From positions 332,504 to 396,503 of the forward strand of contig NZ_KK211102.1 of the NCBI RefSeq assembly GCF_000620305.1: DNA of 64,000 bases, given 5' to 3'. The notes below the pieces were generated by a model. That model ran no database searches and was not told the DNA's origin. It saw nothing but the letters and a program-made list of their open reading frames with translations. The position numbers and the translations under genes are program-made. The stretch comes from Desulfitibacter alkalitolerans DSM 16504 (GTDB lineage: Bacteria > Bacillota > DSM-16504 > Desulfitibacterales > Desulfitibacteraceae). Below, piece after piece: positions 51,804 through 61,312 of this stretch. How positions within the stretch are numbered: position 1 is the stretch's first letter; each line of letters begins with the position of its first letter.

Positions 51804-52292
51804 ATGGAAATAAAAGATATTAAAGATTTAATTTTAACAATAGACAAAACTAGTATAGAAACAGTAGAAATAGAAAAAAGTGACATTAAAATAAAGATAA
51901 ATAAAAAATTAACAAATGAAAATAGTAACTGGGTAAAACCAACTGTAGAAAAGTTAAAGCATAACATGGCAATAGAAGAAATAGAGACAGATACAAATGA
52001 AAGAAAATCTGAGGTTGATATTGAATATAACAATTTGTTGACTGATGATGAAGATATATATATAGTAAAATCTCCGATTGTAGGTACCTTTTATGGAGCA
52101 CCAAGTCCTGATGCCCCGCCTTTTGTAAAAGTAGGAGATAAGGTGGAACAAGGCCAAACCTTATGTATAGTTGAAGCCATGAAGATGATGAATGGAATAG
52201 AATGCGAAGTAGCAGGTGAAATTATAGACATATTGACAAAAGATGGTGACATAGTTGAATACGGCCAGCCTTTAATGAGGATTGGGAGGTAG
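51804..52292 (+). CDS. accB: Biotin carboxyl carrier protein of acetyl-CoA carboxylase
   Basis: A 162-residue protein with the biotinylation motif EAMKMMN (Lys127) in the usual C-terminal biotinyl domain and an acidic/Lys-rich N-terminus. ATG 51804 follows AAGGAGG. The region before the domain (SPIVGTFYGAPSPDAPPFV) is typical of AccB. First gene of accBCDA, which makes malonyl-CoA for fatty acid synthesis. Coding is AT-rich, unlike the adjacent fdh genes. Confidence 0.95.
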   Translation: MEIKDIKDLILTIDKTSIETVEIEKSDIKIKINKKLTNENSNWVKPTVEKLKHNMAIEEIETDTNERKSEVDIEYNNLLTDDEDIYIVKSPIVGTFYGAPSPDAPPFVKVGDKVEQGQTLCIVEAMKMMNGIECEVAGEIIDILTKDGDIVEYGQPLMRIGR

Positions 52293-52299
52293 TACGGAA

Positions 52300-53676
52300 A
52301 TGTTTAAAAAAATACTCATTGCTAACAGAGGTGAAATAGCCCTTAGAATCATTAGAACCTGTAAAGACATGGGAATAAAAGCCGTATCAGTACATTCAGA
52401 AATAGAAAGGGATTCGGCACATGTGCATATGGCAGACGAAGCCATTTGTATTGGTCCTGCGTCGCCTAAAAAAAGCTATTTAAACATAGACAGTATAATA
52501 AGTGCAGCTTTGGTTACAAAATGTGAAGCTATACATCCAGGCTATGGATTTCTTTCGGAAAATTCAAAGCTTGTAGACGCATGTAAATTAAATGGAATAA
52601 AATTCATTGGACCGCCTAAAGAATCTATGGAAAAAATGGGAAACAAATCTGAAGCAAAAAGAACAATGATAGGGGTAGGAGTTCCTGTTGTACCAGGTTC
52701 AAAAAGTTCCACAAATATAGCAGAAGAAGCGCTTGAAACAGCCAGGCAGATTGGTTTCCCTGTTATGATCAAGGCTGCTAGCGGTGGTGGCGGAAGAGGA
52801 ATGAGAATAGTACATATAGAAAAAGAGTTTATAGAAAAATTTAATATGGCAAAATCAGAAGCTGCAGCGGCATTCAATGATGATTCTTTATATGTAGAAA
52901 AGTATATAGAGGAGCCCAGGCATATAGAATTCCAAATATTAGCAGACGAACATGGGAATATAATACATTTAGGAGAAAGAGACTGCTCCATACAAAGAAG
53001 AAATCAAAAAGTGCTAGAAGAGGCTCCATGTGTTGCTATTAGTGAAGAACTGAGAAATAAAATGGGAGAGATGGCCCTTAGCGCAGCCAGGGCAGTTAAC
53101 TATGTGAGTGCTGGAACCATTGAATTTTTATTAGATAAATATAATAATTTTTACTTCATAGAAATGAATACAAGAATACAGGTAGAACATCCAGTAACAG
53201 AGATGATAACAGGAATAGATTTGATAAAAGAACAGATTAGGATAGGCTATGGCGAAAAATTAAATATTACTCAGAAGCAAGTACAAGTAAATGGCCATGC
53301 TATTGAATGCAGAATAAACGCCGAAAATCCTGGCAAAAACTTTAGGCCTTCTCCAGGACAGATAGAAGGATATTTTCCTCCGGGAGGTTATGGTGTTAGG
53401 CTGGACAGCCACATCTATAGTGGTTACATTATTCCCCCTAACTATGATTCTATGATTGCAAAGCTTATCGTATGGGGGGAAAATAGAAAGGAAGCTATTG
53501 CTAGAATGAAAAGAGCTTTAAATGAAATTATAATTACCGGTATAGACACAAATATTGAATTTCAAAAGCAAATATTAAACAATGAAAACTTTTTAAGCAA
53601 CAAGGTAGACACTTCATTTATAGAGAAAGAAATATACAGGGAGGATGCTGCAGCAAAGGGAGTGGATGTATGCTAA
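52300..53676 (+). CDS. accC: Biotin carboxylase
   Basis: A 458-residue ATP-grasp enzyme that carboxylates biotin on AccB using bicarbonate and ATP. Visible signatures are [14 protein letters not shown] near residue 9, the Gly-rich loop [12 protein letters not shown] near 160, and [17 protein letters not shown] near 285-300. Full length. ATG 52300 with GGGAGG upstream. Overlaps accD by 7 bases. Confidence 0.96.
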   Translation: MFKKILIANRGEIALRIIRTCKDMGIKAVSVHSEIERDSAHVHMADEAICIGPASPKKSYLNIDSIISAALVTKCEAIHPGYGFLSENSKLVDACKLNGIKFIGPPKESMEKMGNKSEAKRTMIGVGVPVVPGSKSSTNIAEEALETARQIGFPVMIKAASGGGGRGMRIVHIEKEFIEKFNMAKSEAAAAFNDDSLYVEKYIEEPRHIEFQILADEHGNIIHLGERDCSIQRRNQKVLEEAPCVAISEELRNKMGEMALSAARAVNYVSAGTIEFLLDKYNNFYFIEMNTRIQVEHPVTEMITGIDLIKEQIRIGYGEKLNITQKQVQVNGHAIECRINAENPGKNFRPSPGQIEGYFPPGGYGVRLDSHIYSGYIIPPNYDSMIAKLIVWGENRKEAIARMKRALNEIIITGIDTNIEFQKQILNNENFLSNKVDTSFIEKEIYREDAAAKGVDVC

Positions 53677-54497
53677 AAGACTTATTTAGTAAAAAAAAAT
53701 ATACTACAATAAATTTGACGGATAACAGGGAAAAAAAATCTTCTGCTTCTAATGAAGGTTTCAAAACAAGCGAAAATATTTTCATAAAAGTTGAAAAGCC
53801 CAGGAGAATGGGAGCTAGAGATAGAATAAAGGAATTAATAGACGAAAATACATTTGTAGAGTATGATATGGATTTAATGACAGATAACCCTTTAGATTTT
53901 CCAGACTATGACGAAAAGATTACAACTGCTATTCAAAATTCTAATGAAAACGAAGCTGTAATCACTGGAGAGGGGAAAATACAGGGACAAAGTTGTATTG
54001 TCTGTGTGATGGATCCTAATTTTATGATGGGAAGCATGGGGTCTGTAGTTGGGGAAAAAATTACAAGAGCAGTAGAAAAAGCTATTGAAAAAAGAAATGC
54101 TGTGGTAATATTTTCAGCGTCCGGTGGAGCAAGAATGCAGGAAGGGGTATTATCCTTAATGCAGATGGCTAAGACATCTGCTGCATTAGCCAGACTATCT
54201 GAAGAGGGATTACTATATATTTCTGTGTTGACAGATCCAACCACAGGAGGTGTTACTGCCAGTTTTGCTATGCTGGGTGATATAATTATTGCAGAACCGG
54301 GGGCTTTAATTGGATTTGCAGGGCCCAGGGTTATTGAGCAAACTATCAGACAGAAACTTCCTGAAGGATTTCAAAGAGCAGAGTTTTTACTAGAAAAAGG
54401 GTTTATTGATAAAATTGCAGAGAGGAAGGATATGAGAAATATCATATCTAAAATTATAAAAATCCACACAGCAGGTGGTGGTAGAATCCATGAATAA
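53670..54497 (+). CDS. accD: Acetyl-CoA carboxylase carboxyltransferase beta subunit, zinc-ribbon-less
   Basis: A 275-residue AccD. The crotonase-type core is normal ([47 protein letters not shown]). At the N-terminus [14 protein letters not shown] is followed directly by [19 protein letters not shown]. The four-cysteine zinc ribbon that normally lies between these parts is absent; the first 100 residues contain no Cys. The protein is about 20-30 residues shorter than usual. Partner AccA follows. Confidence 0.93.
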   Translation: MLKDLFSKKKYTTINLTDNREKKSSASNEGFKTSENIFIKVEKPRRMGARDRIKELIDENTFVEYDMDLMTDNPLDFPDYDEKITTAIQNSNENEAVITGEGKIQGQSCIVCVMDPNFMMGSMGSVVGEKITRAVEKAIEKRNAVVIFSASGGARMQEGVLSLMQMAKTSAALARLSEEGLLYISVLTDPTTGGVTASFAMLGDIIIAEPGALIGFAGPRVIEQTIRQKLPEGFQRAEFLLEKGFIDKIAERKDMRNIISKIIKIHTAGGGRIHE

Positions 54498-55452
54498 TAT
54501 GTTAGAATTTGAAAAACCAATTATTGAGCTTGAACATAAAATCAACGAATTAAAAAATTTTGCTTATGAAAATAATTTGGATTTAACCAATGAAATTGAC
54601 ATATTAACTAATAAACTTGAAATGATGAGAAGAGATGTTTATGAAAACTTAAGTCCATGGCAAAAAGTAAAACTTGCACGGCTTCAAGAAAGACCTACAT
54701 CTTTGGATTATATTGAAAAACTATTATCCGATTTTATAGAGTTTCATGGAGACAGATTTTATGGAGATGATAAATCCATAGTAGCTGGAATTGGAATATT
54801 TCAGGGTATGCCTGTTACAGTAATAGGGCATCAAAAAGGAAAGGATACAAAGGAAAATATTAAAAGGAATTTTGGAATGCCTCATCCAGAGGGATATAGA
54901 AAAGCTTTAAGATTAATGAAACAAGCAGAAAAGTTCAAAAGGGCTATAATAACTTTTATTGACACGCCAGGAGCATACTGCGGCTTGGGTGCAGAGGAAA
55001 GAGGTCAAGGAGAAGCAATAGCGAGAAATCTAATGGAAATGAGCAGACTAAAAACACCTATTATATCCATAGTTATAGGAGAGGGTGGAAGTGGCGGTGC
55101 TTTAGCCCTTGGAGTTGCTGATAGAGTGTGTATGCTGGAACATTCCATATACTCGGTTATATCACCTGAAGGTCTTTCCAGTATATTGTGGAAAGACTCT
55201 AATCTTGCTCAAAAAGCAGCTGATATTATGAGACTAACAGCACAGGATTTATTATCATTAAATGTTATAGATACTATAATAAAAGAGCCATTAGGTGGAG
55301 CTCATAAGGATATGGATTTTACATCCGACAATATTAAGCAATATATATTAGGTGAATTGGAATCTCTTAAAAAACTAAGTGAACAAGAATTATTAGATAA
55401 GAGGTACGAAAAAATTAAAAAAATAGGAGTTTGGAAGCAGAGATATTGCTGA
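54490..55452 (+). CDS. accA: Acetyl-CoA carboxylase carboxyltransferase alpha subunit
   Basis: A 320-residue AccA with the N-terminal helical part ([19 protein letters not shown]), [45 protein letters not shown] and the oxyanion-loop region [16 protein letters not shown]. It forms the A2B2 carboxyltransferase with AccD. ATG 54490 overlaps the accD end by 8 bases. Last gene of the operon. Confidence 0.96.
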   Translation: MNNMLEFEKPIIELEHKINELKNFAYENNLDLTNEIDILTNKLEMMRRDVYENLSPWQKVKLARLQERPTSLDYIEKLLSDFIEFHGDRFYGDDKSIVAGIGIFQGMPVTVIGHQKGKDTKENIKRNFGMPHPEGYRKALRLMKQAEKFKRAIITFIDTPGAYCGLGAEERGQGEAIARNLMEMSRLKTPIISIVIGEGGSGGALALGVADRVCMLEHSIYSVISPEGLSSILWKDSNLAQKAADIMRLTAQDLLSLNVIDTIIKEPLGGAHKDMDFTSDNIKQYILGELESLKKLSEQELLDKRYEKIKKIGVWKQRYC

Positions 55453-55745
55453 CACCCTTGCATGTTGCATAAAAATGTGTTAAATTAACAATCAAGAGCT
55501 ATGCACTTGCTGGAAATAATTAGAGGACATAACCTTTTGACAAAACATTACATCAAAGTACCTTTTGAGATATTGACCCCCATGGAAAAACCCGTTACTA
55601 GGCAGCACAGCACTCTTTATCGTACAGCCAAGCAGAACCTTGGGATTAATTTCAATGTTTGCAGTGTGCATTAATTTGATGCCGTAGCTTTAAAATATAG
55701 GGTTTGCCGGATTAATAGGTTTTGAGGATTAAAGATATAAGTTAG
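55453..55745. other. Intergenic region after accA
   Basis: No assured gene. One 45-codon frame from TTG 55537 to 55674 (MTKHYIKVPFEILTPMEKP...) has AGAGG nine bases upstream and could be a small gene or a coding remnant. The rest is AT-rich, presumably with the promoter of the downstream riboswitch. Confidence 0.4.
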
Positions 55746-55751
55746 TTACAT

Positions 55752-55885
55752 AGAGGGAGTAACTGCCTGATTCATTTCAGGATTCAAAGTCGTCAACCGG
55801 AGTTGCCATCCCGGCTTTGAAAACTTTTGTTGTGTGAGACTCTGTGGTCAGGATATTTTTCTGGCTGAAGGGTCTTTTGTTATTT
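55752..55885 (+). ncRNA. yybP-ykoY (Mn2+) riboswitch with terminator
   Basis: The hallmarks of this class are present. They are the 5' AGGGAGTAAC (55754-55763), a first hairpin CCTGA...TCAGG (55766-55781), the AAAGTCGTCAACCGG...CCCGGCTTTG hairpin (55785-55819), and GTGTGAGACTCTG (55832-55844). The GACTC of the last element is also the left arm of a hairpin (55838-55874) ending in TTTTG, an intrinsic terminator. Metal binding would free the gene from termination. The downstream gene is a P-type cation ATPase, as in known members. Confidence 0.85.
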
Positions 55886-55999
55886 ATAAGCTACAACCAT
55901 AATTTTAAGAAATAGCTAAACGAAAGAAAAATAGAATTCCTGATAAATACTATATTGATGGTTTTTGTAAAATTGCTTATGGAAGGGAGATAGAAAAAG

Positions 56000-58606
56000 A
56001 TGAGTGAATTCTACCGAAAAAAACCTGAGGAAACGTTGAAAACCTTGGGGGTTACAGAACAAGGATTGCATGATGATGAAGTTAAGAAAAGGCGGGAGCA
56101 GTACGGCTATAACGAGTTAGAGGAAGGGAAACAAAAAACAGCGATTGAGGTATTCATTGAGCAGCTCAAAGACTTTTTGGTCATTATCCTCATGGCGGCA
56201 GCAACTATTTCGGCTTTCCTGGGAAAAATTGAGAGCACAGTCGTCATTTTGTTTGTTGTCGTCCTTAATGCTGTACTTGGAACGATTCAACACCTTAAAG
56301 CTGAACAATCTTTGAATAGCCTTAAAGCCCTTTCCTCGCCGACAGCCAAGGTTTTAAGAAATGGCCAAAAAACAGAAATTCCTTCAAAGGAAATTGTTGT
56401 TGGCGATGTCCTTTATCTGGACGCAGGAGATTTTGTAAGTGCTGATGGACGAATTATTGAGAACTACAGCCTTCAGATCAACGAAAGTTCGTTAACGGGT
56501 GAATCGGTGAGCGTGATGAAGTCCGTTGAAGTAATTGATAAAGACGATGTGCCCATTGGCGATAAAAAGAACATGGTCTTTTCAGGAAGTTTTGTCACCT
56601 ACGGAAGGGGAGTCATCGTTGTCACTGACATTGGTATGAAGACAGAGATTGGCAAAATAGCCCGCCTTCTTGGTACGGCACAAGAAAAGAAAACGCCGCT
56701 GCAAGTAAATCTTGATAACTTTGGCAAGAAGCTGGCCATGGCAATTATAGCCATTGCTGCGGTCATCTTTACTCTGGATATGATAAGGGGACTGCCCCTT
56801 GTGGATTCCTTCATGTTTGCGATAGCACTTGCAGTGGCGGCTATACCTGAGGCGCTGAGTTCCATTGTGACGATTGTGCTGGCCACGGGAACACAGAAGA
56901 TGGCGAAAGAAAACGCGATTATCCGGAAGCTCCCGGCGGTAGAAACCTTGGGAAGTGTTTCAATCGTTTGTTCCGATAAAACCGGTACCCTTACGCAGAA
57001 TAAGATGACAGTGCAGTATGTCTATGTTGATAATAAAGTTGTGGAATATGATAAATTGGATTTGGAAAAGCCAATGGAGCATAGAATTATCCTAATGGCG
57101 CTTTTATGCAATGATTCAGTTACTGTCGTAAAAAAGGAAATTGGCGATCCAACTGAAATTGCTCTTGTCAATCTCGGGGATATTTACGGTCTCGACGAGC
57201 TTGTGGTCAGGGAGCAATATCACCGTGTTGGAGAGATCCCATTTGATTCTGACAGAAAACTGATGAGTACAGTCAACAGGATCGATGGACGATATTTGAT
57301 GTGCACGAAAGGTGCATCGGATGTTCTTCTTTCTAGGATAACTAAAATCGAAACCTCGGGGGGTATCGTTGATTTTACGGAGGAACATAAAAGGGAAGTT
57401 GAGAAAATAAACAGGGATTTTTCTTCTAATGGTCTTAGGGTGCTGGGATTTGCCTATAAAGAAGTATTGGAAGGGCACGAGGTTGGGCTTGAGGATGAAA
57501 GGGATATGGTTTTCATCGGATTGATATCCATGATGGATCCTCCAAGGCCAGAATCAGCGCCTGCGGTTGAAGAATGCGTTAAAGCTGGCATAAAAGTTGT
57601 TATGATTACCGGTGATCATAGGATTACCGCCTCAGCTATTGCCAGGCAGATTGGGATTTTAAAGGATGAATCTGAAGTAGTCGAAGGTTTTGAAATCGAA
57701 AAATGGAGCGATGAGGAACTCATCAATAAAGTTGAAAAGATATCAGTTTATGCGCGGGTATCCCCGGAGCACAAGATTAGGATTGTCCGGGCATGGCAAG
57801 AAAGAGGGAGTGTCGTGGCAATGACAGGTGATGGTGTCAATGACGGCCCGGCCCTGAAGCAGGCGGATATTGGAATTGCAATGGGGATTACTGGAACAGA
57901 TGTTGCCAAGGATGCTTCTTCAATGGTACTTACTGATGACAACTTCTCGACAATAGTCAAAGCTATCTCCAATGGCCGCAGTATTTACGCTAATATCCAG
58001 AATTCAATTCGGTTCCTGCTGGCAGGAAATACCGGTGGGGTTATGTCTGTAGTTTATGCTTCATTATTGGCTCTGCCAGTACCTTTTACTGCAATACATC
58101 TATTATTCATCAACATGCTTACTGACAGTTTACCGGCGATTGCCATTGGACTTGAACCACATAATAAAAACATCATGAAGAAAAAGCCTCGGGACATTAA
58201 AACCCCGTTGCTGAGCAAAGCCTTTGCAAGACAAATTCTCATGGAAGGTTTCATCATCGGCGCCGTCACCATTATTGCCTACCATATAGGTCTATCGACA
58301 GGCGATTCGGTGCTAGCCAGCACCATGGCATTTGCTACTCTGTGTTTGGCAAGATTGTTCCATGGCTTCAACTCAAGGTCTAATGAATCTATCTTTAAAA
58401 TAGGCTTATTTACGAATAAATATTCTTGGTACGCATTGATCCTTGGCATTATACTATTGCACTCTGTGCTGTTGCTGCCCCCGTTGATGGAGGTGTTTGA
58501 AATAGCCATGCTTAATACAGCCCAATTCAGCACCATTTATGCCCTGGCCCTAACGCCCCTCGTGCTGATCCAGCTTTACAGGCTTTTATTTACGAAAAGC
58601 AGCTGA
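56000..58606 (+). CDS. P-type cation ATPase (Ca2+/Mn2+ type)
   Basis: An 868-residue P2-type ATPase. The actuator loop is SLTGESVSV near 160, the phosphorylated Asp326 lies in SDKTGTLTQ, and the hinge is MTGDGVNDGPALKQADIGIAMG near 610-630. The M4 motif is PEALS (VAAIPEALSSIVTIVLATGT) instead of the PEGLP of Ca2+ pumps. M6 has NMLTDSLPA. The PEALS form occurs in manganese/calcium efflux pumps such as streptococcal CaxP, as I recall. The upstream Mn2+ riboswitch supports Mn2+ export. Start ATG 56000 with GGGAG upstream. Confidence 0.9.
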   Translation: MSEFYRKKPEETLKTLGVTEQGLHDDEVKKRREQYGYNELEEGKQKTAIEVFIEQLKDFLVIILMAAATISAFLGKIESTVVILFVVVLNAVLGTIQHLKAEQSLNSLKALSSPTAKVLRNGQKTEIPSKEIVVGDVLYLDAGDFVSADGRIIENYSLQINESSLTGESVSVMKSVEVIDKDDVPIGDKKNMVFSGSFVTYGRGVIVVTDIGMKTEIGKIARLLGTAQEKKTPLQVNLDNFGKKLAMAIIAIAAVIFTLDMIRGLPLVDSFMFAIALAVAAIPEALSSIVTIVLATGTQKMAKENAIIRKLPAVETLGSVSIVCSDKTGTLTQNKMTVQYVYVDNKVVEYDKLDLEKPMEHRIILMALLCNDSVTVVKKEIGDPTEIALVNLGDIYGLDELVVREQYHRVGEIPFDSDRKLMSTVNRIDGRYLMCTKGASDVLLSRITKIETSGGIVDFTEEHKREVEKINRDFSSNGLRVLGFAYKEVLEGHEVGLEDERDMVFIGLISMMDPPRPESAPAVEECVKAGIKVVMITGDHRITASAIARQIGILKDESEVVEGFEIEKWSDEELINKVEKISVYARVSPEHKIRIVRAWQERGSVVAMTGDGVNDGPALKQADIGIAMGITGTDVAKDASSMVLTDDNFSTIVKAISNGRSIYANIQNSIRFLLAGNTGGVMSVVYASLLALPVPFTAIHLLFINMLTDSLPAIAIGLEPHNKNIMKKKPRDIKTPLLSKAFARQILMEGFIIGAVTIIAYHIGLSTGDSVLASTMAFATLCLARLFHGFNSRSNESIFKIGLFTNKYSWYALILGIILLHSVLLLPPLMEVFEIAMLNTAQFSTIYALALTPLVLIQLYRLLFTKSS

Positions 58607-58654
58607 ATGACTTTTAGTTGAATAATTACGAGAGAATTTAAGTTGAGCTGTGGG

Positions 58655-58735
58655 AGAAACGCGTTGCAATTCTTATGTGTTTATATTATAATTGGCAGAA
58701 ACGCGTTGCAATTCTTATGTGTTTGTATTATAATT
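58655..58735 (+). repeat. Tandem duplication carrying two identical promoters
   Basis: Two 39-bp copies (58655-58693 and 58697-58735) differ at one base. Each carries TTGCAA, a 17-base spacer and TATAAT, a near-consensus sigma-A promoter, preceded by the palindrome AACGCGTT. They drive the DUF2294 gene 60 bases downstream. Confidence 0.9.
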
Positions 58736-58795
58736 TTAATAATGACAATGAGTGTTTTGAAGATATAGCAATCTAATTGCACAAGGGGCTTGGCT

Positions 58796-59155
58796 ATGGC
58801 TTATACTAAGGGACAAAAAGAAGATGAAATAACAAAAAAAATAATTCAGTGGGAGAAGGATTATATCGGGAGAGGCCCTACTGAAGCCAAGACTGACATT
58901 ATCCGCAACATGGTAATTGTTACTTTGCAGGGGATGTTGTCAACAGCTGAAAGGGTTTTATCTAGAGAAAAAGAAGGTATGGCTCTGGTCAAAAAGTTGC
59001 GGCAGCAATTGGTTGAGCAGGGACGTGTCGAACTGGAAGAAATTTTAACCGAAATTACCTCAGTCAAAGTGATTAGTTTGCACACGGATATAAGTACGAA
59101 GACGGGTGAGCGGATTTTTGTCTTTGTAATGGATCGGGACATTGATTTGCAATAA
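58796..59155 (+). CDS. DUF2294 family protein
   Basis: A 119-residue protein starting MAYTKGQKEDEITKKIIQWE. The ATG at 58796 follows AAGGGG; an upstream TTG is less likely. DUF2294 proteins are small soluble proteins of clostridia and bacilli of unknown role. The sequence GRGPTEAKTDIIRNMVIVTL fits well. Monocistronic, with a duplicated promoter and a terminator at 59202. Confidence 0.85.
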   Translation: MAYTKGQKEDEITKKIIQWEKDYIGRGPTEAKTDIIRNMVIVTLQGMLSTAERVLSREKEGMALVKKLRQQLVEQGRVELEEILTEITSVKVISLHTDISTKTGERIFVFVMDRDIDLQ

Positions 59156-59201
59156 CGAAATTGGATGGCTTTCTAAAGGGTAATGCTATCGGTTAAGGGG
59201 C

Positions 59202-59247
59202 AATCCGACACCAGATTTTTAAAAGAAAACCGGTGTTGGATTTTTTG
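59202..59247 (+). terminator. Terminator of the DUF2294 gene
   Basis: AATCCGACACC (59202-59212) pairs with GGTGTTGGATT (59232-59242, one G-T pair) and is followed by TTTTTG. Confidence 0.85.
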
Positions 59248-59466
59248 TTCATTCAGAAAAGCGTATTGCTCACAATTTTAGTTTAAGTAAATGATAATAG
59301 TTTTAAAGTGCCTAAGATGCCTAAAATTATGAGTTCGCACTATGAGAATTGGCAATAATAATTAATAAAGCGGCAGCATGTCCACTTAATCGGGTATTCG
59401 CTCAACATTGAAACTAACTGCCATAATACATGGGAAATAAACCTAATGACATAGGAGTGGTAATTA
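59248..59466. other. Intergenic region upstream of purE
   Basis: A stretch of 219 bases with no gene. I looked for a purine riboswitch (conserved junction around TATA/CTAC) and did not find one. It probably holds the purE promoter. Confidence 0.5.
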
Positions 59467-60027
59467 ATGCAGCCTATCAATATAAAACCAGCGATTGAGT
59501 CCAATCTAGAGCTAAATACTCATAGTGTAGAGGGGAAAACAGTACAACCGCTAGTTTCGGTTATAATGGGCAGCGAATCAGACTGGCCGATAATGAAGGA
59601 GGCAGTTCTTGTTTTGGATGAACTTGGAATTCCATACGAGAAAAAAATTGTTTCTGCCCATCGCACTCCTGATTGGTTGTTTAGTTTTGCTGAAAACGCA
59701 CCGAAGCGGGGGATCATGGTTATTATTGCCGGAGCTGGAGGAGCGGCCCATTTACCAGGAATGGTGGCCGCAAAAACTCTGCTGCCTGTTATTGGAGTGC
59801 CTATCCCTTCTGCTCACCTTCAGGGTCTGGACTCGTTGCTGTCCATTGTCCAAATGCCTGCTGGGGTACCGGTAGCCACCATGGCTATCGGTGTCTGGGG
59901 AGCGAAAAATGCTGCTATTCTTGCCGCTCAAATTATAGCTGTGCGTAACGAAGAACTTACTGTAAAGCTGGCTGATCGTCGGGACAAGGCAGCACGGCAG
60001 GTTCTGGATAAAGGGGAGTGGTCTTGA
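59467..60027 (+). CDS. purE: N5-carboxyaminoimidazole ribonucleotide mutase
   Basis: A 186-residue class I PurE. The signature residues are in [14 protein letters not shown] near residue 36, SAHRTPDWL near 65 and [16 protein letters not shown] near 88. It converts N5-CAIR to CAIR in purine synthesis. A 25-residue N-terminal extension precedes the usual start. Followed one base later by purK. Confidence 0.96.
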   Translation: MQPINIKPAIESNLELNTHSVEGKTVQPLVSVIMGSESDWPIMKEAVLVLDELGIPYEKKIVSAHRTPDWLFSFAENAPKRGIMVIIAGAGGAAHLPGMVAAKTLLPVIGVPIPSAHLQGLDSLLSIVQMPAGVPVATMAIGVWGAKNAAILAAQIIAVRNEELTVKLADRRDKAARQVLDKGEWS

Positions 60028-60028
60028 G

Positions 60029-61156
60029 ATGCCGGGCAAGGTAATACTCCCAGGGTCCACTATTGGCATCCTGGGGGGCGGTCAATTAGGAAGAATGACA
60101 GCCATTGAAGGCAGAAAAATGGGGTACCGTATTATCTGCCTGGATCCCACCCCCGGCTGCCCTTGCGGCCAGGTGGCTGATGATCAGATTGTGGCTGGTT
60201 TGGATGATTTGGCAGCAGCAATAAGGTTGGCGGAGAAAACAGATGTACTCATATACGAGTTTGAAAATATTGATATCCGGTTAGTTGAAGAGCTGGAGAA
60301 AAACTATTATTTGCCGCAAAAAAGCCATATTCTGGCTGTCGCACAAAACCGTATTCAGGAAAAACAGCAATTGGAAAAAGCTGGCTTTCCTGTGGCGCCG
60401 TTTGTTATTGTCAAAAACACAGAAGATCTGAAGAAAGGGACTGCACAGATTGGGTATCCCAGTGTGCTGAAAATAGCCACAGGGGGATATGACGGAAAAG
60501 GTCAGCTTGTTCTATATAATCCTCAGGATTTTAGTAAAGCAGAGTCCTTAGTCCAATCCAGTGATAGTATATGGGTTTTGGAGAAAAAGATTTCTTTTAC
60601 CCAGGAAATTTCAGTTATCATAGGCAGGGAAGAAACAGGGGGAATGGCCGTTTATCCGGTGTCGGAAAATATACACCGTGAAAACATTCTCTACATTACT
60701 GTTGTTCCGGCCCGCATTTCTCCACAAAGGGAGTCCATGGCCGTGGAAATTGCCCGGGGGATTGCCCAGTACTTTAAGGTAGTAGGGGTGTTGGCCGTGG
60801 AGTTTTTTGTTACCCCTCAAGGCTTACTGGTCAACGAAATAGCGCCCCGTCCCCACAATTCAGGGCATTATACGTTGGACGCATGTTTTACTTCCCAGTT
60901 TGAACAGTTAATTCGCGCTACCTGCGGGCTGCCTTTGGGGTCCACGCAATTGATGACCCCGGCGGTCATGATAAACATACTGGGAAGCGATATGCCAAAG
61001 ATATTAGAAAATATACCCAATTTTTCAGGAGACGTAAAAATTTACCTGTATGGCAAAAGCGGCATCCCGGCACCTAAACGGAAGATGGGGCACCTGCTTA
61101 TTAAGATAGATTATTCGGAGCAGATAGACGAGATAATAAAAACATTTTTAGGATGA
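60029..61156 (+). CDS. purK: N5-carboxyaminoimidazole ribonucleotide synthase
   Basis: A 375-residue ATP-grasp enzyme making N5-CAIR from AIR, bicarbonate and ATP for PurE. Visible are the start GILGGGQLGRMTAIEGRKMG, the ATP-grasp loop KIATGGYDGKGQLVL near 155, and NEIAPRPHNSGHYTLDACFTSQFEQ near 270. Complete. Paired with purE as in most bacteria. Confidence 0.96.
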   Translation: MPGKVILPGSTIGILGGGQLGRMTAIEGRKMGYRIICLDPTPGCPCGQVADDQIVAGLDDLAAAIRLAEKTDVLIYEFENIDIRLVEELEKNYYLPQKSHILAVAQNRIQEKQQLEKAGFPVAPFVIVKNTEDLKKGTAQIGYPSVLKIATGGYDGKGQLVLYNPQDFSKAESLVQSSDSIWVLEKKISFTQEISVIIGREETGGMAVYPVSENIHRENILYITVVPARISPQRESMAVEIARGIAQYFKVVGVLAVEFFVTPQGLLVNEIAPRPHNSGHYTLDACFTSQFEQLIRATCGLPLGSTQLMTPAVMINILGSDMPKILENIPNFSGDVKIYLYGKSGIPAPKRKMGHLLIKIDYSEQIDEIIKTFLG

Positions 61157-61312
61157 TGGGCAGTGGTGTACCTGACCGGACCTAAGGGGATGAGACAGTA
61201 AAGTTTTTTTATAAAAAGTTGTTCAAACAAAGCATATGGTATGGTTTCTGTGATGGGTTTTGCTTTCGGTTACAGGAGCTTACTAATATCAGATTATGTA
61301 GGGGGAATGAAA
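61157..61312. other. Intergenic region before the 2-oxoacid oxidoreductase operon
   Basis: No gene and no clear terminator hairpin. It is AT-rich in the first half and ends with the ribosome binding site AGGGGG (61300-61305). Confidence 0.4.

Noticed and set aside
59248-59466. Purine riboswitch before purE
   Set aside because: The conserved junction and loop sequences are not present.
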